Assembly (NCBI RefSeq): GCF_020193655.1
Contig: NZ_JADYVE010000005.1
Coordinates: 1 to 64,000 of the forward strand
Direction: 5' to 3'
From: Ensifer sp. IC3342
GTDB lineage: Bacteria > Pseudomonadota > Alphaproteobacteria > Rhizobiales > Rhizobiaceae
Length of the DNA: 64,000 nt
Shown: positions 34,855 through 44,894 of the stretch, piece by piece
Layout of the letters: each line of letters begins with the position of its first letter
Position numbering within the stretch: the first letter of the stretch is position 1
The notes under the pieces: model-generated
Database searches by the model: none
Told to the model about the DNA's origin: nothing
Seen by the model: the letters and a program-made list of their open reading frames with translations, nothing else
Translations under genes and position numbers: made by a program

Positions 34855-37800
34855 TTACTCCGCCGCGATCGGCGCGGGATAGCGCTCCTCCTCCTCGTCC
34901 TCGGTAGGCTGCTCAGCCACTCCCGGCTCCGCCTTCTGCGCCTTCGGCTCCCGACCGAAGAACAGTGCGTAGCCGGCGGGAAGCACGAGGATCGTCAGCA
35001 CCGTGGCAACGAGGATGCCGCCCATCATGGCATAGGCGAGCGGGCCCCAGAACACGCCGCGCGAGATCGGGATCAGCGCCAGCACGGCGGTGAGCGCCGT
35101 CAGCATGATCGGCCGGAAGCGGCGAACCGCCGCGCCGATGATCGCTTCGGCGCGCTCCATGCCGGCGGCGATGTCCTGATCGATCTGGTCGACGAGGATG
35201 ATCGAGTTGCGGATGATGATGCCGAGCAGGGCGATGACGCCGAGGATGGCGACGAAGCCGAAGGGGGCGCCGCTGATGAGTAGCGCGGCCGCCGCACCGA
35301 TGATGCCGAGCGGACCGGTCGCGAGCACCAGCATCGCCTTGCCGAAGTGCTGGAGCTGGGCCATCAGGAGGACGACGATGACCAGCAGCATGATCGGCGC
35401 CTTGGCGGCGATCGAGGCTTGGCTTTCGGCGCTGTCTTCGGCGCCGCCCTGGATCTCGACCTTGTAGCCGGGGGCGAGGCCGTCTCTCAGGCCCTGAAGC
35501 TCGTCGTAGAGCTTCATCGTCACGTCGTTCGACTGCACACCATCGGGCAGTGTCGCCCGCACGGTGATCGTCGGCAGGCGATCGCGGCGCCATTCGATGC
35601 CCTGTTCCATGACCGGAACGACCTTGGCCACCTGCGAGACGGGCACAAAGCCGCCGAAATCGGTCGGGACATAGACCGAGTTGACGGCCGAAAGCAGTTG
35701 GCGATTGCCGTCCGGCTCCCGCGCGACGATCGAGACGGTTTCCTCGCCGTCGCGGAAATTGTCGAGCGGCACGCCGGACATCGTCGCCTGCAGCATCTGG
35801 CGGATTCGCTGCGAGGTGACGCCGAGCGCCCGGGCGCGATCCTGGTCGATCACCAGTTTCATTGCCGGCACCGGCTCCAGCCAGTCGTCGTGAACGGCGC
35901 CGAGCAGCGGATTTTCGTTGAACTTCGCCTTCACCTGATCGGCGATGCGGCGCACTTCGGCGCGGTCCGGGCCCATCACGCGCAACTGCACGGGCCAGCC
36001 GGTCGGCGGGCCGAGGAACAGGCGGTCGACCTTGGCGCGGATCGACGGGAAGTCTTCGGCGAGAATCGTGCGCAGCTTGGCAATCAGCCGTTCGCGGGCC
36101 GGCTCGTCCTTCGCCATGACCAGGAGCTGCGCGAAGTTCGGGTTGCGGAGCTGCTGATCGAGCGGCAGGAAGAAGCGCGGCGCGCCCTCGCCGATATAGG
36201 TAGCGATGAAGCGCTTGTCCTCGTCGTCCATCACCCGGGCTTCGAGCGCCTTCGCCTGCTTCTCGACCTCCTTGATGCTGGTTCCTTCCGGCAGCCACAG
36301 ATCGACCAGGATTTCCGGCCGCGAAGACTGCGGGAAGAAGTTCTTCGGGATGAACTGGAACGCCCAGAGGCTTGCCATGAAGGTTGCAAGCGTCATGACG
36401 AGCACGATGACCCGATGGCGCACAGCCCAGCCGACGGTCGCGCGCAAGCGCCGGTAAAAGCGCGTGTCGAAGACGTCATGGTGGCTGCCTGCATGGTGGC
36501 GCTGCTTCAGGATCATGTAGCCGAGCCAGGGTGTGAAATAGACGGCGACGAACCAGGAGACCACCAGCGCGATGCCGACGACATAAAAGAGCGAGCGCAC
36601 ATATTCGCCGGCGGTCGATTCCGCAAAGCCGACCGGAATGAAGCCCGCGGTCGTGATCAGCGTGCCGGTCAGCATCGGGAAGGCGGTCGACGAATAGGCG
36701 AAGCTCGCCGCCTCGATTTTCACGAGGCCTTCCTCGAGCTTGCGCTCCATCATTTCGACCACGATCATCGCATCGTCGACCAGCAGGCCGAGCGCGATGA
36801 TCAGCGCCCCGAGCGAGATGCGCTGCAGGTCGATGCCGAGCTCGTACATGATCGCGAAGGTGGCGGCGAGCACCAGCGGGATGGCGATCGCGATCACCAG
36901 GCCAGAGCGCCAGCCGATCGACAGGAAGGAGACAACGAGAACGATGATCAACGCCTCGATCAGCGCATGGCTGAATTCGCTGATCGCGTCGGTCACGACC
37001 TCGGGCTGGTTGGAAATCTGGTCGACCGACACACCGTAAGGAAGCGAGGATTCGAAGCGTTCATAGGTCGCTTCCACCGCCTTGCCGACGTCTGTGACAT
37101 TAAATCCTTTCGCCATGACCACGCCGATCTGGACGCCGTCGTGGCCGTTGAAGCGGAATTTGCGCTGGAAGGGGTCTTCCAGTCCAGCGGTAACGGTCGC
37201 GATATCGCCGAGCCGGATCACCTGGTTACCGGCGCGCAATCTCAACTGACGGATATCCTCGGCGCGGTCGACGCCGCCTTCGACCGAAATGCGGACGGAG
37301 CGCGTGCCGGTATCGACGGAGCCGGCGAGATCGACATTGTTCTGGCCGACAATCGCGCTGCGCAGATCGTTGAGCGTCAGCCCGCGTTCCGCGAGCGCCT
37401 TGGAGGAAACGTCGATATAGATCTTCTCCGGCTGGTCGCCGATGATCGACACTTTTTCGACGCCGGGCGTCGTCAGGAGCATGTCGCGGCCCTGGATCGC
37501 GAACTTCTTCAGTTCGGGATAGCTGTAGCCGTCGCCACTGATCGAATGGAGCGTGATGAACGTGTCGCCGAACTCGTCGTTGAAATAGGGGCCGAGCAGG
37601 CCTTCCGGCAGTTCGTTGTCGATGTCGCCGACTTTCTTGCGCACCTGGTAGAAGGCGTCGGCCACCTCTTCGGCATTGGTGTCGCCTTCGACCTGCAGCG
37701 TGATGATGGCGCTGCCGGCGCGCGTGTAGGAGCGCACGAAATCGAGATGCGGCGTTTCCTGCAGCTTGCGCTCGATCTTGTTGACGACTTGGTCCTGCAT

Positions 37801-38004
37801 CTCCTCGATCGACGCGCCCGGCCAGACGGCCTGTATAACCATGACGCGGAACGTGAATTCCGGATCTTCGCGCTGGCCCATGCGTACGAGGCCAAGCGCG
37901 CCGGTAATGATGATCAGCGCGAAGAGGAAGCGCGCGATGCTCGGATGGCCGATCGCCCAGCGCGAAAGGTTGAACGGTTTCCTGTCCTCAGTGGAGGCGT
38001 GCAT
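34855..38004 (-). CDS. RND efflux pump inner-membrane transporter
   Basis: This 1049-residue AcrB/MexB-superfamily protein has 12 membrane helices and two large periplasmic loops. The proton-relay pair is visible in TM4 as GLLVDDAMIVVEMMERK, and the porter-domain start VIQAVWPGASIEEMQDQVVN is typical of a subgroup related to VmeI/MdtC-like pumps. It follows the adaptor gene and a TetR regulator in one minus-strand operon, with no outer-membrane channel gene nearby. The substrate is unknown. Confidence 0.92.
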   Translation of the reverse strand: MHASTEDRKPFNLSRWAIGHPSIARFLFALIIITGALGLVRMGQREDPEFTFRVMVIQAVWPGASIEEMQDQVVNKIERKLQETPHLDFVRSYTRAGSAIITLQVEGDTNAEEVADAFYQVRKKVGDIDNELPEGLLGPYFNDEFGDTFITLHSISGDGYSYPELKKFAIQGRDMLLTTPGVEKVSIIGDQPEKIYIDVSSKALAERGLTLNDLRSAIVGQNNVDLAGSVDTGTRSVRISVEGGVDRAEDIRQLRLRAGNQVIRLGDIATVTAGLEDPFQRKFRFNGHDGVQIGVVMAKGFNVTDVGKAVEATYERFESSLPYGVSVDQISNQPEVVTDAISEFSHALIEALIIVLVVSFLSIGWRSGLVIAIAIPLVLAATFAIMYELGIDLQRISLGALIIALGLLVDDAMIVVEMMERKLEEGLVKIEAASFAYSSTAFPMLTGTLITTAGFIPVGFAESTAGEYVRSLFYVVGIALVVSWFVAVYFTPWLGYMILKQRHHAGSHHDVFDTRFYRRLRATVGWAVRHRVIVLVMTLATFMASLWAFQFIPKNFFPQSSRPEILVDLWLPEGTSIKEVEKQAKALEARVMDDEDKRFIATYIGEGAPRFFLPLDQQLRNPNFAQLLVMAKDEPARERLIAKLRTILAEDFPSIRAKVDRLFLGPPTGWPVQLRVMGPDRAEVRRIADQVKAKFNENPLLGAVHDDWLEPVPAMKLVIDQDRARALGVTSQRIRQMLQATMSGVPLDNFRDGEETVSIVAREPDGNRQLLSAVNSVYVPTDFGGFVPVSQVAKVVPVMEQGIEWRRDRLPTITVRATLPDGVQSNDVTMKLYDELQGLRDGLAPGYKVEIQGGAEDSAESQASIAAKAPIMLLVIVVLLMAQLQHFGKAMLVLATGPLGIIGAAAALLISGAPFGFVAILGVIALLGIIIRNSIILVDQIDQDIAAGMERAEAIIGAAVRRFRPIMLTALTAVLALIPISRGVFWGPLAYAMMGGILVATVLTILVLPAGYALFFGREPKAQKAEPGVAEQPTEDEEEERYPAPIAAE

Positions 38005-38037
38005 GGCGTCGTTCCGTTCTATCGATCAATTGGGGGG

Positions 38038-39180
38038 TTAGCGAAGGACTTCGCCCGTTGCGGCAAGCGCCTGCTGTTCGGCTGCTGGCAGCTTCACCTT
38101 CAGGTCTTCCGTCATGAATTGCGTGCCGGCGGCGACGACGAGATCGCCCTGCTCAAGCCCTTCGGCGACGCGAACGCCATCGCCGGTGAATTCGGCGAGC
38201 GTGACATCGCGCGCATGCACCGTCGAGCTGTCACGATCGACCACCCAGACGAGCTTCCGGCCGTCTTTTTCGGCAAGCGCGCTCAACGGGATGGAAACCG
38301 ACGGCTGGGCATTGTCGGCGACCGCCTCGATCGTGGCGGTCATGCCGAGCAGCACGCGCGGGTCGGTCGGCAGGCTGACGCGCACGGAAAAGGTCCGCGA
38401 CTGCTGGTCCGCGCTGCCGGAAACCTCGCGCACATGGCCGTCGAGCACGAGTGCTTCGTCTGACCAGAAGCGCGCCTTGACCGTCTTGCCCGGCTTGAAT
38501 TCGGATATATCCATCTCGGGCACGGCGATCTGCACTTCTTTCTCGCCATCGACGGCGACAGTCACCACCGGCGTGCCGGTGCCGACCACCTGGCCGATAT
38601 CGGCATTGATCGCGGTGACGATGCCGTTCTGGTCGGATTTCAGATCCGTATAGGTAACCTGGTTCCTCGCCTGGTCGAGCGACGAGGCGGCGGCATCCCG
38701 CGTGGAGACCGCCTGATCGTAAAGAAGCGTCGCCTGATCGAGCTCAGCCTTCGACGAGAATTCGCGGGTGAAGAGCTGCTCCGCCCGAATCTTGGTCAGC
38801 GCTGTCGTTTCCACCTGCTTTTCAGCGGCGGCGAGGTTTGCCTCGGCGCTTTTCACGGCAAGCTCATAGTCCGTCGGATCGATGCGCGCGAGCAGGTCGC
38901 CCGGCTTCACCCGGTCGCCGATATTGACGATCCTTTCGGTGATCTTGCCGCCGACGCGGAAGCCGAGATTCATCTCCGTGCGCGCCTTCACCGAACCGGA
39001 GTAGTCGAGTTCGCGCTGATTGCCGGCCGCGGCGATCTCGACGACCTTGACCGGCCGGATGATCTCCTTGGTCTCCACCTTCTCTTCCGAGCAGGCGGAG
39101 AGGGCGACGGTGATGGCAAGTGCGGCCGCGAGCTTGGCGACGACCGGGGTTCTCTTTGCGAGGGCCTTTGGCGAAAACAT
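38038..39180 (-). CDS. RND efflux periplasmic adaptor (membrane fusion lipoprotein)
   Basis: This 380-residue adaptor links the RND pump to an outer-membrane channel. A lipoprotein signal, AALAITVALSAC with the lipobox Cys, opens it. The lipoyl half GNQRELDYSGSVKARTEMNL, a helical hairpin (LAAAEKQVETTALTKIRAEQ) and the second lipoyl half follow. The ATG at 39180 is preferred, since AGGAG lies 8 bases upstream. A GTG at 39189 would overlap that site. The pump gene begins 33 bases after its stop. Confidence 0.9.
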   Translation of the reverse strand: MFSPKALAKRTPVVAKLAAALAITVALSACSEEKVETKEIIRPVKVVEIAAAGNQRELDYSGSVKARTEMNLGFRVGGKITERIVNIGDRVKPGDLLARIDPTDYELAVKSAEANLAAAEKQVETTALTKIRAEQLFTREFSSKAELDQATLLYDQAVSTRDAAASSLDQARNQVTYTDLKSDQNGIVTAINADIGQVVGTGTPVVTVAVDGEKEVQIAVPEMDISEFKPGKTVKARFWSDEALVLDGHVREVSGSADQQSRTFSVRVSLPTDPRVLLGMTATIEAVADNAQPSVSIPLSALAEKDGRKLVWVVDRDSSTVHARDVTLAEFTGDGVRVAEGLEQGDLVVAAGTQFMTEDLKVKLPAAEQQALAATGEVLR

Positions 39181-39235
39181 CTCTGGCACTCCTGATCCTG
39201 TCTGCCGCCATGCGGCTCGAATATGTCTGGCTCGA

Positions 39236-39844
39236 TTATTTCTTCAGTGCTCTGATCGCGAATTCGATCAACTCGTCGGGCGTCGCGCGGTTTTCCTTCG
39301 AGAGACATTGGGCCACGATTTGCGGATGACAGAGCGTGACGATGCTGGCGCCGAAGCAGCGTGCAGCCTTTTCCGAGTCCTGATCGGCGAATTCGCCGGC
39401 CTCAATGCCGTCTCGGATGATATCGGCAAGGAGCCCGTCGATGCGGTCGATGTGCTTCTCGATGACGTGCCAGTCCCGCTCGATCGCAACGACGACCATT
39501 TCATGGACCTTCTGCTCGTCAAGCATCGTCTCGACCGTCATCTTGTGCTGCGCATGCGCATAGCGCCGGAGCCGCTCGGCGGCGCTCAGCGGGAGCCGGG
39601 AAATCTCACCGGCTTGCTGGTAGCTCGCGGCCAGCATCCGCGCGCAAAGCGCCTGATGGATCTCCGTCTTCGAAGCGAAGAAACGATAGATGTTGGCGGG
39701 CGACATTTCGAGGTCACGAGCGATGTCGGCGACATTCGTCTTGCTGTAGCCGTAGTGCCGGAAAAGCCGCTCGGCGGAGTCGAGGATCCGCGTCACGTTT
39801 TCCTGCCTGGTTGCGTCGACGCCGGTGTCTGCGAGTTCGCTCAT
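39236..39844 (-). CDS. TetR-family regulator of the RND efflux operon
   Basis: This 202-residue protein has a TetR helix-turn-helix, ILDSAERLFRHYGYSKTNVA, DIARDLEMSPANIYRFFASK, and a helical ligand domain. It is the first gene of the regulator-adaptor-pump order on the minus strand, with its own promoter overlapped by a dyad. Self-repression that also controls the pump genes is the straightforward reading. The ligand is not predictable. Confidence 0.88.
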   Translation of the reverse strand: MSELADTGVDATRQENVTRILDSAERLFRHYGYSKTNVADIARDLEMSPANIYRFFASKTEIHQALCARMLAASYQQAGEISRLPLSAAERLRRYAHAQHKMTVETMLDEQKVHEMVVVAIERDWHVIEKHIDRIDGLLADIIRDGIEAGEFADQDSEKAARCFGASIVTLCHPQIVAQCLSKENRATPDELIEFAIRALKK

Positions 39845-39861
39845 TTCATTCCACGAATTAC

Positions 39862-39915
39862 GAGTGACGATTTTCGAATTTCGTCAGTCTTAATCCGATA
39901 GGCGTAACCTGTCAA
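39862..39915 (-). promoter_or_regulatory. tetR-RND operon promoter overlapped by an operator dyad
   Basis: On the minus strand, TTGACA (39910-39915) and TAAGAC (39887-39892) are 17 bp apart. Directly after the -10 lies a dyad with 9-base arms and one mismatch, 39862-39870 against 39881-39889, core TGACGA/TCGTCA. A repressor bound there would cover the -10 and start site. Confidence 0.6.
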
Positions 39916-40072
39916 TGATCCACGACGACGGAACTGCCGTCGAAATCGCGTTGGCGGCTGAGATGCCGTGGGGCGGAAAAGCTGCGGTGACGTCGACAAT
40001 CGCGGCGTCGCGGTTCGCATCGCCGCGGGAAGCAGAACCGCTGCGGCAATCGGCGGTCATCGTGCTCGTTAT

Positions 40073-40086
40073 TTGACGCGCGTCAA
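40073..40086 (+). promoter_or_regulatory. FNR/FixK/NnrR-type box upstream of pseudoazurin
   Basis: TTGACGCGCGTCAA is a perfect palindrome fitting TTG-N8-CAA. It ends 77 bases before the pseudoazurin ATG, the usual place for activation around -41. Confidence 0.75.
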
Positions 40087-40163
40087 AGTCGGCAGACCGG
40101 CATCGGCCTATTTCCGGGGCGACAACCACGGGCAGGGGCCGGTGGTTAAACGGAGAAGATGAA

Positions 40164-40628
40164 ATGCTGACAATGATGAAGAAGGGCCTTGGGATGAAGA
40201 GGGGCCTTGGCCTCGCCGCAATGGCAATGCTGATCACCACCCCTGCGCTTGCGGCAGACTTTGAAGTCCACATGCTCAACAAGGGCAAGGACGGCGTGAT
40301 GGTCTTCGAGCCGGCTTCGCTGAAGATCGCCGCCGGCGACACCGTGACCTTCATCCCGACCGACAAGGGCCACAATGTCGAGACGATCAAGGGCATGCTG
40401 CCGGATGGCGCCGAAGCACTGAAGAGCAAGATCAACGAGAACTACAGGGTCACGTTCACCACTCCGGGCGTCTATGGCGTGAAGTGCACTCCGCATTACG
40501 GCATGGGCATGGTGGGCGTCGTGCAGGTCGGCGACAGCCCGGCCAATCTCGACGCGGCGAAAGGGGCGAAGAACCCGAAGAAGGCGCAGGAGCGTCTCGA
40601 CGCCGCCTTCACGGCGCTGGCACTGTGA
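40164..40628 (+). CDS. Pseudoazurin, periplasmic blue copper electron carrier
   Basis: This 154-residue protein has a signal peptide ([17 protein letters not shown], cleaved before ADFEV) and a mature type 1 copper domain. The Cu ligands are visible as His in DKGHNVET, and Cys, His and Met in [13 protein letters not shown]. Pseudoazurin passes electrons from the bc1 complex to nitrite or nitrous oxide reductase in denitrifiers. GGAGAAG supports the start, an FNR-type box lies upstream and a strong terminator follows. Confidence 0.93.
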   Translation: MLTMMKKGLGMKRGLGLAAMAMLITTPALAADFEVHMLNKGKDGVMVFEPASLKIAAGDTVTFIPTDKGHNVETIKGMLPDGAEALKSKINENYRVTFTTPGVYGVKCTPHYGMGMVGVVQVGDSPANLDAAKGAKNPKKAQERLDAAFTALAL

Positions 40629-40676
40629 GCGGCGGCGTCCGTCTATAGCGGTCGACATCCACCAACGGAATGATAG

Positions 40677-40713
40677 AGGCCGGTGCGGCGCGAACGCCGC
40701 ATCGGCCTTCTTT
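40677..40713 (+). terminator. Terminator of the pseudoazurin gene
   Basis: AGGCCGGTGCGGCG (40677-40690) pairs with CGCCGCATCGGCCT (40695-40708) around CGAA, with one mismatch, followed by TCTTT. It lies about 50 bases after the pseudoazurin stop. Confidence 0.8.
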
Positions 40714-40918
40714 ATTCGGCCGCGCCCGACATCTTCACGCGCTGGTGTTGTAGAATGTGCGCTTTTTCGAAAACACGAAATGATGCGGGTGCTCATTCCG
40801 AAGAAAACCCCACATTTGCCCGGGTAAGAATATCCTGTTGAATTGACAGACGTTATTTCTATTCTTGAGAGCGACAGTTTAGATTATTTTCCTTTCTTTC
40901 CCGTCAAGGATCGTTACT
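40714..40918. promoter_or_regulatory. A+T-rich promoter region of the nap operon
   Basis: The 200 bases before napE are markedly A+T-rich, especially 40840-40915. A TTGACA occurs at 40844-40849, but no convincing -10 partner was found, and no TTG-N8-CAA box as good as those of the other operons in the island. How nap is switched on is therefore unclear from sequence. Confidence 0.4.
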
Positions 40919-40951
40919 ATGCTGGCGAGTGCATCAACGAGGGACGTTGTC

Positions 40952-41146
40952 GTGTCAGAGTTATCTCCGCAGCAGGTGACGGCGCCACCGCCGCAATCCC
41001 GACGACGGGAACTTCTGACATTTCTGGTGCTGGCCTTCGGCATCTGGCCGCTGCTCGCCGTCGCTGTCGTCGGCGGCTATGGCTTTCTCGTCTGGATGTT
41101 TCAGCTCGTCTTCGGACCGCCCGGTCCGCCGCCGGCGCCGCATTGA
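40952..41146 (+). CDS. napE: NapE, small membrane protein of the periplasmic nitrate reductase operon
   Basis: The protein is about 64 residues with one main hydrophobic helix (LLTFLVLAFGIWPLLAVAVV) and a Pro-rich end, as in NapE of rhizobia and Paracoccus. Its exact role is unknown. I use the GTG at 40952 because GAGGGA is 6 bases upstream. An ATG at 40919 with AAGGA would give 75 residues and is also possible. The napF start lies 8 bases beyond the stop. Confidence 0.82.
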   Translation: MSELSPQQVTAPPPQSRRRELLTFLVLAFGIWPLLAVAVVGGYGFLVWMFQLVFGPPGPPPAPH

Positions 41147-41154
41147 GGCACGTC

Positions 41155-41655
41155 ATGGCGGTTGCGACGATTTCCAGACGAGACCTGCTCTTCGGACGCG
41201 GCGCGTCCGAGCCCGAACGGATCTGTCCGCCCGGTGTGACGCTCGAGAGCCTCGCCGCCTGCACCGGTTGCGGTCGCTGCGCGGACGCCTGTCCGACGCA
41301 GATCATCAGCCTTGCCGGCAACCGGCCGTCGCTCGATTTTTCGGTCGGCGAGTGCACCTTCTGCGGTGATTGCCGGAGCGCCTGTCCGGAGCCGGTCTTT
41401 CAGTTTGCCGACGTAACGCGCTTTCCGCATGTGGTGGCGATCGCCGATCATTGCCTGGCGAAGAACAATGTCGCCTGCCAGTCCTGCCGCGACAGCTGTC
41501 CGGAACTGGCGATCCGCTTCCAGCCGCGGATCGGCGGGCCTTTTCTGCCGGTCGTCGACGAAGATGCCTGCAGCGGTTGCGGCGCCTGCGTCGGAATCTG
41601 TCCGGTCGGCGCCGTTCACGTCTCCGCACGGCATCAGGAGAGCGCCAATGCCTGA
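41155..41655 (+). CDS. napF: NapF, ferredoxin-type maturation protein for NapA
   Basis: This 166-residue protein has four Cys clusters for [4Fe-4S] centres: CTGCGRCADACP, CTFCGDCRSACP, CQSCRDSCP and CSGCGACVGICP. The N terminus has SRRDLLFGRG. NapF acts in the cytoplasm on NapA before Tat export, helping cofactor loading. The ATG at 41155 has TGAGG upstream, overlapping the napE stop region. Its end overlaps the napD start. Confidence 0.92.
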   Translation: MAVATISRRDLLFGRGASEPERICPPGVTLESLAACTGCGRCADACPTQIISLAGNRPSLDFSVGECTFCGDCRSACPEPVFQFADVTRFPHVVAIADHCLAKNNVACQSCRDSCPELAIRFQPRIGGPFLPVVDEDACSGCGACVGICPVGAVHVSARHQESANA

Positions 41656-41935
41656 CAAACCAAGCGAATATCATATCTCGAGCGCCGTCATCGTCGCCGT
41701 TCCGGCGATGGAGGACAAGGTTTTGGCGGCGCTTTCCCGAATGAGCAATGTCGAGGTTCACGGCCACCAGGGCGGCAAGATCGTGGTGGTCATCGAAGGA
41801 ACGAGCACGGGCCTGCTCGGCGAGTGCCTGTCGCAGATTTCCGCGCTCGAAGGCGTGGTCGCGGCCAACATGGTGTTCGAGCATGTCGAGAAAGAGGAGA
41901 CGATCGGCAATGACCGGCGAACTGACGCGGCGTGA
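41648..41935 (+). CDS. napD: NapD, NapA signal-peptide chaperone
   Basis: This 95-residue NapD-family protein ([37 protein letters not shown]) binds the Tat signal of NapA and prevents early export. The start overlaps napF by 8 bases and its end overlaps napA by 26 bases, so the three are coupled in translation. Confidence 0.9.
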   Translation: MPDKPSEYHISSAVIVAVPAMEDKVLAALSRMSNVEVHGHQGGKIVVVIEGTSTGLLGECLSQISALEGVVAANMVFEHVEKEETIGNDRRTDAA

Positions 41936-44414
41936 CATTCTCAAGGCCCACGCGGCGGGCATAGCGGCGGCGACCGCGGGCATCGCGCTTCCCGCTGCCG
42001 CACAGCCGGTGCCGGGGGGTGTCGAAGCGCTGCAGATAAAATGGTCGAAGGCGCCATGCCGCTTCTGCGGCACCGGCTGCGGCGTGATGGTGGGCGTGAA
42101 GGAAGGGCAGGTCGTCGCCACCCATGGCGACATGCAGGCGGAGGTCAATCGCGGCCTCAACTGCATCAAGGGCTATTTCCTGTCGAAGATCATGTACGGC
42201 GCCGACCGGTTGAAGACGCCGCTTATGCGCAAGCGCAACGGTGTCTTTGCCAAGGACGGTGAATTCGAGCCAGTAAGCTGGGACGAAGCCTTCGACGTGA
42301 TGGCGGAGCAGGTGAAGAGGGTCCTGAAGGAGAAGGGGCCGACGGCCGTCGGCATGTTCGGCTCGGGGCAGTGGACGATCTTCGAGGGCTATGCGGCGAC
42401 GAAACTGATGCGCGCCGGCTTCCGCTCCAACAATCTCGACCCCAATGCTCGCCATTGCATGGCATCGGCAGCCTACGCTTTCATGCGCACCTTCGGCATG
42501 GACGAGCCGATGGGATGCTACGACGATTTCGAGCATGCCGACGCCTTCGTGCTCTGGGGCTCGAACATGGCGGAGATGCACCCGATCCTCTGGACCCGGC
42601 TCGCCGACCGGCGGCTCGGCCAGCCGCATGTGCGCGTCGCGGTGCTCTCGACCTTCACCCACCGCAGCATGGATCTCGCCGACATCCCGATCGTCTTCAC
42701 GCCGGGAACGGACCTCGCGATCCTCAATTACATCGCCAATCACATCATTCAGACGGGGCGCGTCAATCAGGAGTTCGTCGACAAGCACACCACCTTCATG
42801 GTTGGCGCGGCCGACATCGGCTACGGCTTGAGGCCAGACAATCCGCTCGAGGTCAAGGCGGTGAACGCCAAGGACGCCGCCAAGATGACGCCGAGCACTT
42901 TCGAGGACTTCAAGACCTTCGTCTCGGACTATACGCTGGAAAAGACCGCCGAACTGACGGGCGTCGACGCCAGCTTCCTGGAACAACTGGCCGAGCTCTA
43001 CGCCGATCCCAACCGCAAGGTGATGTCGCTGTGGACCATGGGGTTCAACCAGCATGTGCGCGGCGTCTGGGTCAACCACATGGTCTACAATCTCCATCTC
43101 CTGACGGGGAAGATTTCCGAGCCGGGCAACAGCCCGTTCTCGCTGACCGGGCAGCCTTCTGCCTGCGGCACGGCGCGCGAGGTCGGTACTTTTGCCCATC
43201 GCCTGCCGGCCGACATGACGGTGACCAACCCGGAACATCGCAAGCACACCGAGGAGATCTGGCGCGTGCCGCACGGCCTCATCCCGGAAAAGCCGGGCTA
43301 TCATGCCGTCGAGCAGGACCGCATGCTGAAGGACGGCAAGCTCAATTTCTATTGGGTGCAGGTGAATAACAACATCCAGGCAGCACCCAACACCAGCAAC
43401 GAGACTTACCAGGGCTACCGCAACCCCGACAATTTCATCGTCGTTTCGGATGTCTATCCGACGATTACAGCCATGAGCGCGGACCTCATCCTGCCGGCCG
43501 CGATGTGGGTGGAGAAGGAAGGCGCCTATGGCAACGCCGAACGCCGCACGCATGTCTGGCACCAGCTCGTCGATGCGCCCGGCGAGGCGCGTTCCGATCT
43601 CTGGCAGATGGTGGAGTTCTCCAAACGCTTCACCACCGAAGAGGTGTGGCCCGCGGAGATTCTCGACGCCAATCCGGAATATCGCGGCAAGACGCTCTAC
43701 GACGTGCTCTTCAAGAACGGCAATGTCGATCGTTTCCCCGTAAGCGAGATCAACAAGGACTACGCGAACCGGGAAGCCGAGGCCTTCGGCTTTTACATCC
43801 AGAAGGGCCTGTTCGAGGAATACGCCTCCTTCGGCCGCGGGCATGGGCACGACCTTGCCCCCTACGACCGCTACCATGAGGAACGCGGCCTGCGCTGGCC
43901 GGTGGTCGACGGGAAGGAGACGCTCTGGCGCTACCGGGAGGGTTACGACCCCTATGTGAAGCCGGGCGAGGGCGTGAAGTTCTACGGCCGCGCCGACGGC
44001 AGGGCGGTCATTCTTGCCGTTCCCTACGAGCCTCCGGCCGAGCCGCCTGACGACGAATACGATATCTGGCTGGTCACCGGCCGCGTGCTCGAACATTGGC
44101 ATTCCGGCTCGATGACGATGCGGGTGCCGGAGCTGTACCGGGCCTTCCCTGGCGCCGTTTGCTTCGTGAACGCCGATGATGCCCGCAAGCGCGGCCTCAA
44201 TCAGGGTGCCGAAGTCAGGATCGTTTCCCGGCGCGGCGAAATCCGTGCCCGCGTCGAAACTCGCGGCCGCAACCGCATGCCACCGGGCGTGATCTTCGTT
44301 CCGTGGTTCGACGCCAGCAAGCTTATCAACAAGGTAACGCTCGACGCTACCGATCCCATCTCCAAACAGACGGATTTCAAAAAATGCGCGGTCAAGCTCG
44401 TTTCTGTCGCATGA
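41910..44414 (+). CDS. napA: NapA, periplasmic nitrate reductase catalytic subunit
   Basis: This 834-residue molybdoenzyme reduces nitrate to nitrite in the periplasm. It begins with a twin-arginine signal ([19 protein letters not shown]). The [4Fe-4S] cluster is bound by Cys50, Cys53, Cys57 and Cys85. The molybdenum-ligand Cys is in [16 protein letters not shown], and the bis-MGD regions [10 protein letters not shown] and [16 protein letters not shown] are present. It takes electrons from NapB and NapC. The sequence is full length without frameshift. Confidence 0.97.
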   Translation: MTGELTRRDILKAHAAGIAAATAGIALPAAAQPVPGGVEALQIKWSKAPCRFCGTGCGVMVGVKEGQVVATHGDMQAEVNRGLNCIKGYFLSKIMYGADRLKTPLMRKRNGVFAKDGEFEPVSWDEAFDVMAEQVKRVLKEKGPTAVGMFGSGQWTIFEGYAATKLMRAGFRSNNLDPNARHCMASAAYAFMRTFGMDEPMGCYDDFEHADAFVLWGSNMAEMHPILWTRLADRRLGQPHVRVAVLSTFTHRSMDLADIPIVFTPGTDLAILNYIANHIIQTGRVNQEFVDKHTTFMVGAADIGYGLRPDNPLEVKAVNAKDAAKMTPSTFEDFKTFVSDYTLEKTAELTGVDASFLEQLAELYADPNRKVMSLWTMGFNQHVRGVWVNHMVYNLHLLTGKISEPGNSPFSLTGQPSACGTAREVGTFAHRLPADMTVTNPEHRKHTEEIWRVPHGLIPEKPGYHAVEQDRMLKDGKLNFYWVQVNNNIQAAPNTSNETYQGYRNPDNFIVVSDVYPTITAMSADLILPAAMWVEKEGAYGNAERRTHVWHQLVDAPGEARSDLWQMVEFSKRFTTEEVWPAEILDANPEYRGKTLYDVLFKNGNVDRFPVSEINKDYANREAEAFGFYIQKGLFEEYASFGRGHGHDLAPYDRYHEERGLRWPVVDGKETLWRYREGYDPYVKPGEGVKFYGRADGRAVILAVPYEPPAEPPDDEYDIWLVTGRVLEHWHSGSMTMRVPELYRAFPGAVCFVNADDARKRGLNQGAEVRIVSRRGEIRARVETRGRNRMPPGVIFVPWFDASKLINKVTLDATDPISKQTDFKKCAVKLVSVA

Positions 44415-44890
44415 TGAGAAGCCCAGGATGGATGCTCGGAGCGCTGCTCACAGTGCTGTTCGTCAGCAGCGCAGCCATCGCTCAAATGGCGCCCGGAAAA
44501 AGGGTGCCGGAACTCTCCGGTCCGCCGCAGGAGATGACTGAGCCGGGGGCGCCCCCGATACCGAAATGGGTGGTCGACGACGTCCGCAAGGAGCGTAACT
44601 ATCCCGACCAGCCGCCAGTGATTCCGCATTCGATAGAAGGCTATCAGCTCTCCGTCAACACCAACCGCTGCCTCTCCTGCCATAAGCGCGAGCTTACCGA
44701 GGAGTCGGGTGCGCCGATGATCAGCGTCACCCATTACATGACGCGTGAAGGCCAGATGCTCGCGGACGTGTCGCCGCGGCGCTATTTCTGCACCGCCTGC
44801 CATGTGCCGCAGGCGAACGTCAAACCGCTCGTCGGGAATACTTTCAAGGATATGAGCGAGCTGGGCGTCAAGCCGGCGGGAAGCGAGTGA
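44411..44890 (+). CDS. napB: NapB, dihaem cytochrome c subunit of nitrate reductase
   Basis: This 159-residue periplasmic protein has a signal peptide ([17 protein letters not shown]) and two haem c sites, CLSCH and CTACH. It carries electrons from NapC to NapA. The start ATG overlaps the napA stop (ATGA). Another in-frame ATG 27 bases upstream would place the start further inside napA and is less likely. Confidence 0.93.
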   Translation: MMRSPGWMLGALLTVLFVSSAAIAQMAPGKRVPELSGPPQEMTEPGAPPIPKWVVDDVRKERNYPDQPPVIPHSIEGYQLSVNTNRCLSCHKRELTEESGAPMISVTHYMTREGQMLADVSPRRYFCTACHVPQANVKPLVGNTFKDMSELGVKPAGSE

Positions 44891-44894
44891 CGCC

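Noticed and set aside
35347..38463. A plus-strand open frame of about 1038 codons antisense to the RND pump and adaptor
   Set aside because: It lies opposite well-conserved RND genes, has a composition rich in His, Asp and Arg typical of antisense frames in G+C-rich DNA, and has no recognisable domain.
40844..40849. TTGACA upstream of napE as a promoter
   Set aside because: No -10 element at a suitable distance was found, so I do not call it a promoter.
40843..41154. Extension of the napF frame upstream through napE
   Set aside because: The upstream part is a shifted reading of napE with no homology. The NapF start at 41155 is supported by the ribosome site and family alignment.
41790..44102. 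A minus-strand open frame of about 770 codons antisense to napA
   Set aside because: The opposite strand encodes an unambiguous NapA. The antisense product shows no family features.
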